A stretch of DNA of 64,000 bases from Propioniciclava coleopterorum (lineage in GTDB: Bacteria > Actinomycetota > Actinomycetes > Propionibacteriales > Propionibacteriaceae). The position numbers were made by a program, and so were the translations under genes. The stretch covers positions 992,001 through 1,056,000 of the forward strand of contig NZ_CP049865.1 of the NCBI RefSeq assembly GCF_011393335.1, read 5' to 3'. The notes below the pieces were generated by a model that did not search any database, was not told the DNA's origin, and saw nothing but the letters and a program-made list of their open reading frames with translations. Below, one piece after another: positions 50,679 to 63,520 of the stretch; position 1 is the first letter of the stretch, and each line of letters begins with the position of its first letter.

Positions 50679-50693
50679 GCTCGCGTGAGAAGG

Positions 50694-53218
<2,525 letters not shown>

Positions 53219-53408
53219 GAGCTCTCCTTCGCTCCGGCTGAGCCGGACTGCCCGCATGGGGCACGGGCTTCTTCGTCAGTCTAGTCAACGCCCCTGCGAG
53301 AGCCCTTGTTCCGGGGGCGGGCTTTGTTCGCCTGCGGCGCAATCGAGGATCGGCCGCGGCGCAGATCGAGCCCGGGACGCGGACGCCCCGGGCTCGTCTC
53401 CGTGCGGA

Positions 53409-53735
53409 TCAGGCGTGCGCGGCCTGGTACGCGGCTTTGACCTGATCGCTCACGCGGCCACGCTCGGACACGTCCATGCCCCGGTCGCGCGCCCACTGGC
53501 GGATCTCGTTGGCCGAGGGGCCGGACGCCGCGGCGCTCTTGCCCCGACGCGTCTGACGGCCCGCGACCCGGCGCCCGGCGGCGACGTAGGGGGCCACGGC
53601 TTCGCGCAACTTGTCGGCGTTCTCGGAGGTCAGATCGACGTCGTAGGTGACGCCGTCGATCGCGAAAGTGATCGTCTCGTCGGCAGGGGTGCCGTCGAGA
53701 TCGTCGGTAAGCTCAATGCGGACGCGTTGCGCCAT
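53409..53735 (-). CDS. lsr2: Nucleoid-associated protein Lsr2
   Basis: A 108-residue DNA-bridging xenogeneic silencer that binds AT-rich DNA. N-terminal dimerisation part MAQRVRIELTDDLDGTPADETITFAIDGVTYDVDLT; C-terminal DNA-binding part SANEIRQWARDRGMDVSERGRVSDQVKAAY with the AT-hook-like RGR loop. GGAAGGG lies just before ATG 53735. Its promoter overlaps, head to head, that of the NuoD-like gene, and an inverted repeat lies in its leader, so auto- and cross-control are likely. Confidence 0.95.
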   Translation of the reverse strand: MAQRVRIELTDDLDGTPADETITFAIDGVTYDVDLTSENADKLREAVAPYVAAGRRVAGRQTRRGKSAAASGPSANEIRQWARDRGMDVSERGRVSDQVKAAYQAAHA

Positions 53736-53755
53736 GGGTTCCCTTCCAGCGAGGC

Positions 53756-53781
53756 AATGGTGGTGCGGTGTCGCCACCATT
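53756..53781 (-). promoter_or_regulatory. Inverted repeat in the lsr2 5' leader
   Basis: AATGGTGG at 53756-53763 and CCACCATT at 53774-53781 form an 8-bp perfect inverted repeat with a 10-base centre, between the predicted lsr2 start point and its ribosome site. It could be an RNA hairpin or a repressor site. Confidence 0.5.
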
Positions 53782-53793
53782 TACGTGATCTCG

Positions 53794-53822
53794 AACCTAT
53801 ACCCCAGGTTGGCGTGGGGCAA
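53794..53822 (-). promoter_or_regulatory. Promoter of lsr2
   Basis: On the minus strand, -35 TTGCCC (53822-53817) and -10 TAGGTT (53799-53794) with a 17-bp spacer. It predicts a start near 53787 and a leader of about 50 bases. Its -35 lies inside the spacer of the opposing promoter. Confidence 0.55.
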
Positions 53823-53837
53823 TACGGTAAATACAAT
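53809..53837 (+). promoter_or_regulatory. Promoter of the NuoD-like gene, probably leaderless
   Basis: TTGGCG (53809-53814), 17-bp spacer, TACAAT (53832-53837). The last -10 base is seven before the ATG at 53844, so transcription should begin at or next to the start codon, with no room for a ribosome site. This strongly AT-rich patch stands out in the window. Confidence 0.65.
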
Positions 53838-53843
53838 TGCAGG

Positions 53844-54965
53844 ATGGTTCCGGAGGATTCGACGTTCGCCATCCGTGCAATTCCCCACGCGCATAACCCC
53901 GCTATGGAAATCGACCTGGGTCCCAGCCACCCGGGCTCGGCGGGGATGCTGACGGGAACCCTCAGTCATCGCGATGGTCGCATCACTGCGATCGATCCCT
54001 CGCCCGGCGCGTTGCATCGGGGCGCGGAACTCATCTTCCCAGCCCGTGATTATCGTCAGGCGCTCAGTCTCGCGAATCGACACGATTGGCAGGCGCCGTT
54101 CTTCGGCGAGTGGGCCATCGCCAGACTGGTGGAGGACGCCCTCGGCATCGAAGTGCCGGCCCGCGCGGTGGCGATCCGCGTCGCCCTGGCCGAACACGCC
54201 CGAATCTCGTCGCACCTGGCGTACCTGTCATTTCTGGGATTTCGATGGGGGCGCGGCGACCTGGCGACCGACGAAGTCCGCGCGGCCCTGCGCGCCCGGC
54301 TCGCGGAATGGACGGGCAACCGCGTCCACCCCATGGCGGTGCGACTGGGGGGCGTGGCGGCCGACATCGACCCGCCCACGGTCGAGTCGCTCCTGGCCAC
54401 CCTGCGCGAGGCGACGGCGCTGGCGGGACGGCTGCGCGCGCACCTCGCGGCGTCCGACCTCGGCCGCGGCGTGGCGGTGGTGACGCCCGCCGTCGTGGAC
54501 GCCTACGGGCTGGCGGGTCCGGTCGCGCGCGCCTCAGGCGTGCGGACCGACCTCCGGCTCGCCGACCCGGGCTACGCGGGCGTCCGGGACGCCCTCGCCA
54601 CCGACGGGGCGATGGAGGGGGACGCGTGGTCGCGGTTCGATCACCTGCTGGCCGAGATCCCGGCCTCGGCGCTCATCATCGGCCGGGTGCTGGACGGGCT
54701 GTCGGCCGGGCCGCTCCGCGCCCATCTCCCCAAGGCGATCCGCCTGCCGGAGGGCGACTTCGTCTCCGCCGTCGAGGCGCCGCTGGGACGCGCCGGCGTG
54801 GTGGTGACGTCCCGGGGCGCGACGACGCCGTGGCGGCTGCGGCTGCGCACGGCGTCGGCGGCGAACGTGGCAGCGTGGCCCGCGGTTCTCACCGGGGCCA
54901 CGCTGGAAGATCTTCCCCTCGCCCTGGCCTCCCTGCCGTGGGTGGCGGGGGACCTGGACAAGTAG
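53844..54965 (+). CDS. Orphan NuoD/49-kDa-subunit-like protein without a recognisable quinone site
   Basis: A 373-residue protein related to complex I subunit NuoD and hydrogenase large subunits: EIDLGPSHPGSAGMLTGTL (GPxHP start), PGALHRGAELIF (HxGxE), RDYRQALSLANRHDWQAPFFGEWAIARLVEDALGI, AIRVALAEHARISSHLAYLSFLG (ExxRxxSHL) and VHPMAVRLGGV. Compared with NuoD, the quinone-ligand His of GPxHPxxHG is Ala here, and the quinone-site Tyr of the PRMDY segment is Trp (HDW). No Ni-binding cysteines exist. No other nuo gene is nearby; neighbours are lsr2 and a coiled-coil protein. It is shorter than NuoD (about 400-440). Probably not a working dehydrogenase subunit; role unknown. Confidence 0.8.
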   Translation: MVPEDSTFAIRAIPHAHNPAMEIDLGPSHPGSAGMLTGTLSHRDGRITAIDPSPGALHRGAELIFPARDYRQALSLANRHDWQAPFFGEWAIARLVEDALGIEVPARAVAIRVALAEHARISSHLAYLSFLGFRWGRGDLATDEVRAALRARLAEWTGNRVHPMAVRLGGVAADIDPPTVESLLATLREATALAGRLRAHLAASDLGRGVAVVTPAVVDAYGLAGPVARASGVRTDLRLADPGYAGVRDALATDGAMEGDAWSRFDHLLAEIPASALIIGRVLDGLSAGPLRAHLPKAIRLPEGDFVSAVEAPLGRAGVVVTSRGATTPWRLRLRTASAANVAAWPAVLTGATLEDLPLALASLPWVAGDLDK

Positions 54966-54972
54966 GGGCGGG

Positions 54973-55596
54973 TCAGTTGGCGTGCGCCTGCTTGACCTCA
55001 TCGAGGAGCGGCGCCGCGAGGCGGAGCAGATCCAGGTTGACGACGGTCGGCGCCTCCAGGTCGCTCCACTGCATGCCACCGTCGGTGGCGGTGCGGCGGG
55101 GCAGCGCCAGGACCTCGGCCGCCTCGGAGGACGGCTCGGAGTCGAGACGCGAGCGCAGGTCGGCGTTCTCGGCCGTGAGCGTCTCGTTCTCGATCTTCAG
55201 CGCCTCGTTGTCGCCGCGGAGCGTGGAGATCTGCGCCTCGGCCTGGCCGAGGGAGGCGGTGACCTGGCTCAGGGACGCCTGAGTGGCCTTGGTGCGCTGG
55301 TCGACGGTGCTGAGGACCTCGCGCTGACGGGCATGGAGGACGTGCGTACGCTCGCGCTCCTGGGCGCGGGCGGTCACCCCCTCTTCCTGGGCGCTCTCGC
55401 GCAGTTCGTTCCGCTCGACCGTGCCGTTCCACCAGACCAGGAAAGCGGTCAGGAGCGCGACGCAGACGGCCGCGATGGCGAGCGGCCAGAGGAAGAAGCT
55501 GGCGACGAGGAGTGCCAAGGAGACGATCGTGCCCACCGACAGGGAAGCGCCGAGCAATGCCCGGCGACGGGAACGGGTTGCAATCGTGGTTGTCAC
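54973..55596 (-). CDS. Membrane protein with two helices and long coiled coil, function unknown
   Basis: A 207-residue protein: Arg-rich N-terminus, two adjacent transmembrane helices (about residues 16-55) and a cytosolic heptad-rich coiled coil (about 60-155: QASLSQVTASLGQAEAQISTL, then LKIENETLTAENADLRSRLD), then a short globular tail. Starts at GTG 55596; TAGCCT ten bases upstream could be a -10 for a nearly leaderless message. It converges on the NuoD-like gene with a 7-bp gap. Coiled-coil membrane proteins of this kind often organise envelope or division complexes, but nothing shows this here. Confidence 0.7.
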   Translation of the reverse strand: MTTTIATRSRRRALLGASLSVGTIVSLALLVASFFLWPLAIAAVCVALLTAFLVWWNGTVERNELRESAQEEGVTARAQERERTHVLHARQREVLSTVDQRTKATQASLSQVTASLGQAEAQISTLRGDNEALKIENETLTAENADLRSRLDSEPSSEAAEVLALPRRTATDGGMQWSDLEAPTVVNLDLLRLAAPLLDEVKQAHAN

Positions 55597-55632
55597 CTTG
55601 ACAGGCTAGCCCGCCGCACCGCGCAGGCGCCG

Positions 55633-56117
55633 TCACCGGGCGGGCGTGTCAGCGTCCTTGTCCCCCTCGGGGGAGGGATCCGGCAGGCGTTCTCCAGGCG
55701 GGCGCCCAGCACGGCCCAGGCGACGCAGGCGACCACGGCCAGCCCCCCGTGCACCACCCGCTCCACCGCGAGCGGCGCAGGCAGCCCGGGCAGGGCCAGC
55801 AGCGCCACGGCGAGGTACGCGCCGCCGAGGAACGCCCCAGCGAGCAGGGACGTCTTGCCCAGCAGCAGCCGCGTCACGGCCTGCTGCGGGTCCAGCGACG
55901 TGGGGTCGTCGGCCAGCGTCCTGCGGGTGCGCCACGTCAGGTAGCCCACCCCCACCGCGATCACGGCGACGGACGCCCACGCCACGACGCCGGGGATCGG
56001 CAGGGTGTTGCCCCTCCCCTGCCACCAGGACAGGGCGAGCCATGTGCCGGCCAGGCCGACGACGGCGGCGGCGATCACCTGCACCGGACGCGTCGGGGCG
56101 ATCGTGGGCTCGCTCAC
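55633..56117 (-). CDS. DUF3180 family membrane protein (C-terminus frameshifted as read)
   Basis: About 161 residues when repaired, with four transmembrane helices (PVQVIAAAVVGLAGTWLAL, VVAWASVAVIAVGVGYL, GKTSLLAGAFLGGAYLAVALLALP, VHGGLAVVACVAWAVLGARLENACRIP). DUF3180 proteins are encoded directly after folK in actinobacteria, exactly as here, and their role is unknown. Adding one base near GGGGG 55669-55673 gives a natural end EGDKDADTPAR at 55633; as read, the frame runs on to 55593. The GTG at 56117 overlaps the folK stop (GTGA). Confidence 0.85.
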
Positions 56118-56607
56118 GTCCGGCCCTCCAGGGGTCCGGCGCGGCGGACGCCCTGGTCGGGCAGGGCGGCGACCAGGTCCGCGACGCGGCCGCGGCCGGG
56201 GAGGTGCGCGTCGGCGTCCAGTTCGAGCCAGGGCACGAGCACGAACGCCCGCTCGTGGGCGCGCGGGTGCGGCACCGTGAGGTGGGGCAACTCCAGGGTC
56301 AGCCCGCCCGCGGCGACGATGTCGATGTCGAGGGTGCGCGGCCCCAGCGCTCGTGCCGGACCCGCCCCAGCGCGGTCTCGACCGCCTGCGTGCGGGCCAG
56401 CAGTTCGGGCAGGGGGAGGTCGGTGCGCACGAGCGCCGCCACGTTGAGGAACGCGGGCTGGTCGGTCTTGCCGATCGGCGCGGTCTCGTAGGCGTCGGAG
56501 ACCGCCTCGACGGCGATCGCCGGGTCCGCGGCCAGCTGTTCCAGCGCCCGGCCGAGCTGGTCGCGCGGGTCGCCGAGGTTGGCGCCCAGGGAGAGCACGA
56601 CCCTCAC
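56114..56607 (-). pseudogene. folK: HPPK (6-hydroxymethyl-7,8-dihydropterin pyrophosphokinase), frameshifted as read
   Basis: Repaired length about 164 residues. Start VVLSLGANLGDPRDQLGRAL and AYETAPIGKTDQPAFLNVAALVRTDLPLPELL are HPPK hallmarks (GxNLGD, PxFLN). At CCCC 56342-56345 the frame breaks in the RWGPRTLDIDIVAAGG motif that binds ATP and metal; one added base restores it and the following LPHPRAHERAFVL-type HPR motif to the stop at 56114. The enzyme pyrophosphorylates the pterin for folate synthesis and has no substitute here. GTG 56607 overlaps folB by GTGA. Confidence 0.88.
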
Positions 56608-56963
56608 GGACGCGTCCCGGTGAGCGTCACCGCCACGTCGGAGAACGGCACGTCGATCGGTGCGGCGGGCTTGTGGACGGTGACCGTGGCGCGCCGGACG
56701 GCCTCCGGGATCAGGCAGGTCGCGACGAGCCGCCCGGCCAGCGTCTCGATCAGGGCGACGGGGTCGGTCTCGATGTCCTCGGTGAGGGCCTCGGCGAGCG
56801 CGCCGTAGTCGACCGTGGTGTCCAGGTCGTCGGACGTGTCCGGCCGCTCCACCTCGAGGACGGCGTCCACCACGAACTCCTGGCCCTGCTCGCGCTCCTC
56901 GGGGAGCACTCCGTGGAAGCCGCGGGCGCGCAGGCCCGTGAGCGTGATCGTGACGGTCTGCAT
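56604..56963 (-). CDS. folB: Dihydroneopterin aldolase
   Basis: A 119-residue enzyme that cleaves dihydroneopterin to the HPPK substrate. It shows LTGLRARGFHGVLPEEREQGQEFVVDAVLEV (catalytic Glu in the FHGVLPEE-type motif), TVDYGALAEALTEDIE and a Lys in VTVHKPAAPI. Start ATG 56963 lies 2 bp after the folP stop; the stop overlaps folK. Length is normal. Confidence 0.95.
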   Translation of the reverse strand: MQTVTITLTGLRARGFHGVLPEEREQGQEFVVDAVLEVERPDTSDDLDTTVDYGALAEALTEDIETDPVALIETLAGRLVATCLIPEAVRRATVTVHKPAAPIDVPFSDVAVTLTGTRP

Positions 56964-56965
56964 GG

Positions 56966-57826
56966 CTAGTCGTCCCCTTCGGATCGTGTGAGGCGGGACA
57001 CGGCGCGCACCGCGTCCACGTGTGACTTTACGGGGTGGACGCGGACGCCCCACACCCCCCGCGCGGCGAAGACCGCGGTGAGGGCCACCGAGGCGTCGTC
57101 GCGCTCGGCCGGGGGCACGGGGGTGTCGTCGCCGCCGAGCAGCCGGCCCAGGAACGCCTTGCGGCTGACGGCGAGCAGCAACGGCTGCCCCAGCGCCTCG
57201 AAGGCGTCCCAGCGCTGGAGGATCTCCCAGTTGTGGCTGGCGTTCTTGGCGAACCCGACGCCCGGGTCGAGGACGAGCCGGTCCGCGGCGATTCCGGCCG
57301 CGAGGGCGGCGTCCCGCCGGGCGGCGAGCTCGGCGGCGACCTCGCCGACGACGTCGCTGTAGTGGGCGCGGTCGGCCATGTCGGAGGACTCGCCGCGCGT
57401 GTGCATCGCGATGTAGCCCGCGCCTGAGGCGGCGACGAGGTCGAGCATCTCGGGGTCGCCCAGCCCGCCGGTCACGTCGTTGATCCAGGACGCCCCCGCG
57501 GCGAGGCAGGCGGCCGCGACGGACGCCCGCGAAGTGTCGACCGAGACGGGCACGCCCGCGGCCACGAGGCCCTCGACCACCGGCAGGACGCGGGCCAGTT
57601 CGTCGGCCGGGGCGACGCGCGCCGCGCCCGGGCGGGTCGACTCCCCGCCGACGTCCACGAGGTCGGCGCCGTCGGCGGCGAGGCGCAGCCCGTGCCCCAG
57701 GGCGGCCGCGGGGTCGGCCCAGCGCCCACCGTCGGAGAACGAGTCGGGGGTCACGTTGAGGATCCCCACCACCAGAGGACGCCCCGGGTGCGGCCGTCCG
57801 GGGACGGCGCCGGGCAGGCGGCTCAC
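56966..57826 (-). CDS. folP: Dihydropteroate synthase
   Basis: A 286-residue TIM barrel joining p-aminobenzoate to the pterin pyrophosphate; target of sulfonamides. Motifs: VVGILNVTPDSFSDGGRW, ADLVDVGGESTRPGA, VSVDTSRASVAAACLAAGASWINDVTGG, LDPGVGFAKNASHNWEIL and the C-terminal VRVHPVKSHVDAVR. GTG 57826 has GAGGAC upstream; 8 bp after folE. Part of the folE-folP-folB-folK operon, downstream of ftsH. Confidence 0.95.
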   Translation of the reverse strand: MSRLPGAVPGRPHPGRPLVVGILNVTPDSFSDGGRWADPAAALGHGLRLAADGADLVDVGGESTRPGAARVAPADELARVLPVVEGLVAAGVPVSVDTSRASVAAACLAAGASWINDVTGGLGDPEMLDLVAASGAGYIAMHTRGESSDMADRAHYSDVVGEVAAELAARRDAALAAGIAADRLVLDPGVGFAKNASHNWEILQRWDAFEALGQPLLLAVSRKAFLGRLLGGDDTPVPPAERDDASVALTAVFAARGVWGVRVHPVKSHVDAVRAVSRLTRSEGDD

Positions 57827-57834
57827 GGGTGTCC

Positions 57835-58398
57835 TCAGCCGATGATGAGGCTCATGGCCTCGGCCCGGGTCGCGGCGTTGCGCAGGCCGCCGCGGACGGC
57901 CGAGGTGACCGTCTTGCTGCCCGGCTTGCGCACGCCGCGCATCGTCATGCACTGGTGCTCGGCCTCGATGACGACCATGACGCCCTGCGGGTTGAGGTGC
58001 TCCACGAGCGCGTCGGCGATCTGGCTGGTGAGGCGCTCCTGCACCTGCGGCCGGCGGGCGAACACGTCGACCAGCCGGGCCAGCTTGCTCAGGCCCGTGA
58101 TCCGACCCTCGGGGCTCGGGATGTAGGCGACGTGCGCCACCCCGCTGAAGGGCAGCAGGTGGTGCTCGCAGGTCGACCACAGCTCGATGTCCTTCACCAG
58201 GACGAGTTCCTCGTGGTCGATGTCGAAGGTGATGCCGAGGTAGTCGGCCGGGTCCTGGTCGAGGCCCGCGAACATCTCGGCGCAGGCGCGCGCCACCCGG
58301 TCGGGGGTGTTGCGCAGGCCGTCGCGATCGGGGTCCTCGCCGATGGCGAAGAGCACCTCGCGGACGGCCGCGGTCAGGCGCTCGTGATCGATGGCCAC
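57835..58398 (-). CDS. folE: GTP cyclohydrolase I
   Basis: A 187-residue enzyme converting GTP to dihydroneopterin triphosphate, first step of folate synthesis. [23 protein letters not shown] contains the zinc Cys and catalytic His; the second zinc Cys is in [19 protein letters not shown] 58398 lies 1 bp after the ftsH stop, so the gene is transcribed with ftsH. Confidence 0.96.
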   Translation of the reverse strand: MAIDHERLTAAVREVLFAIGEDPDRDGLRNTPDRVARACAEMFAGLDQDPADYLGITFDIDHEELVLVKDIELWSTCEHHLLPFSGVAHVAYIPSPEGRITGLSKLARLVDVFARRPQVQERLTSQIADALVEHLNPQGVMVVIEAEHQCMTMRGVRKPGSKTVTSAVRGGLRNAATRAEAMSLIIG

Positions 58399-58399
58399 G

Positions 58400-60796
<2,397 letters not shown>

Positions 60797-60984
60797 GCCA
60801 CTCCCGTTCTAGGTGTTGTGTAGCGCGGACAACGGTACTGCACCGCCCCAATCCGGCCCGGCCCGTGCCGCGGACGGACAACGCCCCCCACGTCCCGGCG
60901 GGCCGCGCGCCCACCTCCCCCACCTCCGCCGGGTTCGCCACCCGGCGGCCCGGACGCCCGCAACTCCCCGCTGGCGCCTCCGAA

Positions 60985-61019
60985 AACTACTTGCGTGTTT
61001 GGAAAGTAGTTGTTAGCGT
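60985..61019 (+). promoter_or_regulatory. Promoter and inverted-repeat operator of the 61.1-62.0 kb cassette
   Basis: A perfect 8-bp inverted repeat AACTACTT (60985-60992) and AAGTAGTT (61004-61011), centres 19 bp apart, overlaps a promoter: TTGCGT (60991-60996), 17-bp spacer, TAGCGT (61014-61019). The site is AT-rich in GC-rich surroundings. A dimeric winged-helix repressor bound here would cover the -35; the regulator at 61714 is the obvious candidate. Confidence 0.65.
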
Positions 61020-61067
61020 TGAGTCCAACAACCGGGAGCACCCACCCGGCACCACGAAAGGATCCCC

Positions 61068-61295
61068 ATGAACGAGTCGAAGATCGCCCGCCTCGAGATC
61101 TCCCGCCGCTACGCGTGGCTGGGCCCCGCCCTCGGCGTCGTCGCCATGGTCGCCCTGTTCGTGTACGGCGCCGTCGCGCACTTCCCCGCCCTGATGGTGA
61201 TCGGCGGCACCCTGGCGGTCGCGCTGATCGCGCTCGGGGCGTCGGTCACGGTGTCCCTCGACCGCCAGCTCGCGCAGGCGAGGGCCGAGCGATGA
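61068..61295 (+). CDS. Small two-helix membrane protein
   Basis: A 75-residue protein with a charged N-terminus (MNESKIARLEISRRY), two transmembrane helices (about 17-37 and 42-62) and a basic tail. GAAAGGA precedes ATG 61068. It overlaps the next gene by ATGA. No family recognised; first gene of a cassette with a winged-helix regulator. Confidence 0.75.
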   Translation: MNESKIARLEISRRYAWLGPALGVVAMVALFVYGAVAHFPALMVIGGTLAVALIALGASVTVSLDRQLAQARAER

Positions 61296-61717
61296 CCGCC
61301 CCCCTGGACCCGCAGCGGGCCCGCGAACTGCTCGAGCAGGCCGACAGCGCCGGCGCGACCGCGCGGGCCGGCGCGAGCTGGCCCCACATCGCGGGGCTGC
61401 TCGGCATGGGGGCGGCGTCGTCGCTGGCGCTGGTCGCCCTCGCCTACGTCCCGCCGGTGATGATCTGGCTGCCGATGGCGCTGCTGTTCGCCTGGATCGG
61501 AGCCCTGCTCGCCTTCGGCGGCGTCTTCGGCCGGTCGATCAAGCGGGGCTTCGGCCACCGCTGGCGCGTGACGATGCTCGTCTGGGGCATCGTCTGGGTG
61601 GCCGGCGTGGTGGGCACGTCGTGGCTCTTCGCCGGCCAGGCCTGGTTCGTGGTCGTGGCGAGCGTGGCGCTCACCGCGGTCACGCTGGTCGGGGCGTGGG
61701 TCGAGGCGTCGCGATGA
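61292..61717 (+). CDS. Four-helix membrane protein
   Basis: A 141-residue protein with a short cytosolic start (PLDPQRARELLEQADSAG) and four transmembrane helices (about 32-50, 55-73, 89-106, 112-132). It is joined by ATGA overlaps to both neighbours, so the three are made together. Function unknown; the AREL-x-QAD opening is a pattern I associate with small actinobacterial membrane proteins paired with such regulators. Confidence 0.75.
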   Translation: MTAPLDPQRARELLEQADSAGATARAGASWPHIAGLLGMGAASSLALVALAYVPPVMIWLPMALLFAWIGALLAFGGVFGRSIKRGFGHRWRVTMLVWGIVWVAGVVGTSWLFAGQAWFVVVASVALTAVTLVGAWVEASR

Positions 61718-62013
61718 CCGCCATTCACCCGCGCCATCAACTCGTGGAGGCGCTGACACACCCGGTCAGGTTCTCCCTCGTCGCGGCGCTCAACGCCACC
61801 GACAACATGGACTTCGCCACCCTGCGCGACCAACTCCAGGTCAGTGACTCGGTGCTGTCCCGGCAGGCGTCCGCGCTGGAGGACCTCGGGATCGTGGACA
61901 TCAGGAAGGGCTACGTCGGCAAGCGCCCGCGGACGTGGCTGTCGCTGTCCCCCCGCGGGCGCGAGCAGTGGCAGCACCACCTCGCGGCGCTGCGGGAGAT
62001 CGCGGGCGGCTGA
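61714..62013 (+). CDS. Winged-helix transcriptional regulator (MarR/ArsR-like, HTH_27 type)
   Basis: A 99-residue DNA-binding protein: LVEALTHPVRFSLVAALNATDNMDFATLRDQLQVSDSVLSRQASALEDLGIVDIRKGYVGKRPRTWLSLSPRGR shows a winged helix with recognition helix SDSVLSRQASALE and wing KGYVGKRPRTW. No effector domain. Proteins of this type are usually autoregulators; the inverted repeat at 60985-61011 is the likely target. Confidence 0.85.
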   Translation: MTAIHPRHQLVEALTHPVRFSLVAALNATDNMDFATLRDQLQVSDSVLSRQASALEDLGIVDIRKGYVGKRPRTWLSLSPRGREQWQHHLAALREIAGG

Positions 62014-62210
62014 CGCCGGCCCCGGCGCCCCGCATGGGTCGTGCAGCACGCGCACGGGCCCACCGTCGGCAGCGGGAGGAACTCCGACGGAACCGTTGTC
62101 GACCGGTTCGATCAGACTCTTCCGTAAGCCAGCGGAACTCCCCCACGGCGAGTTACAGTGATCCGTCGCCGTGAGCGACGCCCGTGGGGGGTTCGGGAGA
62201 GGGTGTCACA

Positions 62211-63482
62211 GTGACTTCAGCGCGCCGCGACGCCGGGCGAGGGGGCTCGGCGTGGGAGGGGCCACCGCGTGTGGTCAGCCGCCGGCTGATGGCCGTGAGC
62301 GTCATCGCGCCGGTCGTCGTCATCGTCGTGATGGCCGTGACGCACGACTCGTTCGCGACGCTGCCCGGCCTGAGCGATCAGGTGCACCCGTGGCGCGGGC
62401 CGCTGATCGTCGCCGCGGCCGCGCTCATCGCCTCGGCCACCGCCCTGATGGTGCGCAGCGTCCGGCGCGCCGAGGAGGCCGTCATGCGGCACGACGGCGA
62501 CCTGCGTCTGGCGGACGCCGTGTCGGCGGCGAGCCACGGCCGGGGGGACGCCCGATCGATCGCCGACGCCGCCGCGGCCGCCCTGCTCGGCACCCTGATC
62601 GACGGGGTCGCCCTGACCCTGCTGCCCGACGGCGGGGACGCGATCCAGGCCCACGCCGGGCACAGTAGCGATCTCAACGGTTCACCCGACCTCGACGTGC
62701 CGCTGCGCGAGGGCGAACGGACCGTCGGGCACCTGAGGCTGTGGGGTCCGAACGCCGACGACCTGCGCGCGGGCGTGGGGCCGGCCACCCTCTCGGCGCT
62801 GGCGACCCAGGTGGCCGGCGCCGCCCAGTTGGCCACCGACGTCGCGGGCCTGCACCGCCGACGCGACGAGGGCGAAGCCCTCAGCGCGGTCCTGTCATCG
62901 ATCTCCCGGCAGTCGGGCACTCTGCCGACGCTCACGTCGCTGGCCGGCTACGCCCGCGACCTGCTGGACGCCGACGCGGCCGCCGTGATCGTCGACCCCG
63001 CCACCGCGAGCACCGTGCGCTTCGACTCCGGCGGGGACGTCCCGCAGGCGTGCTCCGACGGGACGACCCTGCTCGGCGTGGGCCTGCCCGACCCCCTCGA
63101 CCCGTCGACGGGCTCCCACGCGAACCCGATCGGTTGCCACCACTGGACCTCGTTCGTTGACCAGGAGGTGTCCGGGCCGTCGGGATCGCTCGGCCGGCTG
63201 TGGGTGGGGCGCCGCGACCCCCTGCCGTTCACCGCACGGGACCGCTCGTTCCTGGGGGCCATGGCCGGCCTGGCCGGCATCGCGCTGACCGACGGCCAGG
63301 CCCGTGGGATGCGCTCCTCGCTGGTCCAGGTGCTCGGCGAACTCCACCTGCGACTGCGGATGCAGCAGACCTTCGGCGCGGTGGCCAGGGACGCGGAGGC
63401 CGCAGCGGAGGTGGACGCCTTGGCGGACCTCTGCCACAAGGCGTACTGCCGCGTCCGGGAGGTCACCCTCGGGGGTCCCTGA
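62211..63482 (+). CDS. Membrane-anchored GAF-domain-like sensor without an output domain
   Basis: A 423-residue protein: two transmembrane helices near the N-terminus (about 28-46 and 68-88), then two GAF-like regions (about 100-210 and 225-375), ending in a helical segment MRSSLVQVLGELHLRLRMQQTFGAVARDAEAAAEVD. No kinase, cyclase or DNA-binding part follows. GTG 62211 is chosen because GGGAGAGGG lies before it; GTG 62184 would add nine residues. Convergent with hpt. A partner protein presumably carries the signal. GAF assignment is by pattern, so moderate. Confidence 0.65.
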   Translation: MTSARRDAGRGGSAWEGPPRVVSRRLMAVSVIAPVVVIVVMAVTHDSFATLPGLSDQVHPWRGPLIVAAAALIASATALMVRSVRRAEEAVMRHDGDLRLADAVSAASHGRGDARSIADAAAAALLGTLIDGVALTLLPDGGDAIQAHAGHSSDLNGSPDLDVPLREGERTVGHLRLWGPNADDLRAGVGPATLSALATQVAGAAQLATDVAGLHRRRDEGEALSAVLSSISRQSGTLPTLTSLAGYARDLLDADAAAVIVDPATASTVRFDSGGDVPQACSDGTTLLGVGLPDPLDPSTGSHANPIGCHHWTSFVDQEVSGPSGSLGRLWVGRRDPLPFTARDRSFLGAMAGLAGIALTDGQARGMRSSLVQVLGELHLRLRMQQTFGAVARDAEAAAEVDALADLCHKAYCRVREVTLGGP

Positions 63483-63520
63483 CGCCGACGGGCCCGACCG
63501 CGCGGGCGGGGAGCGACGCC

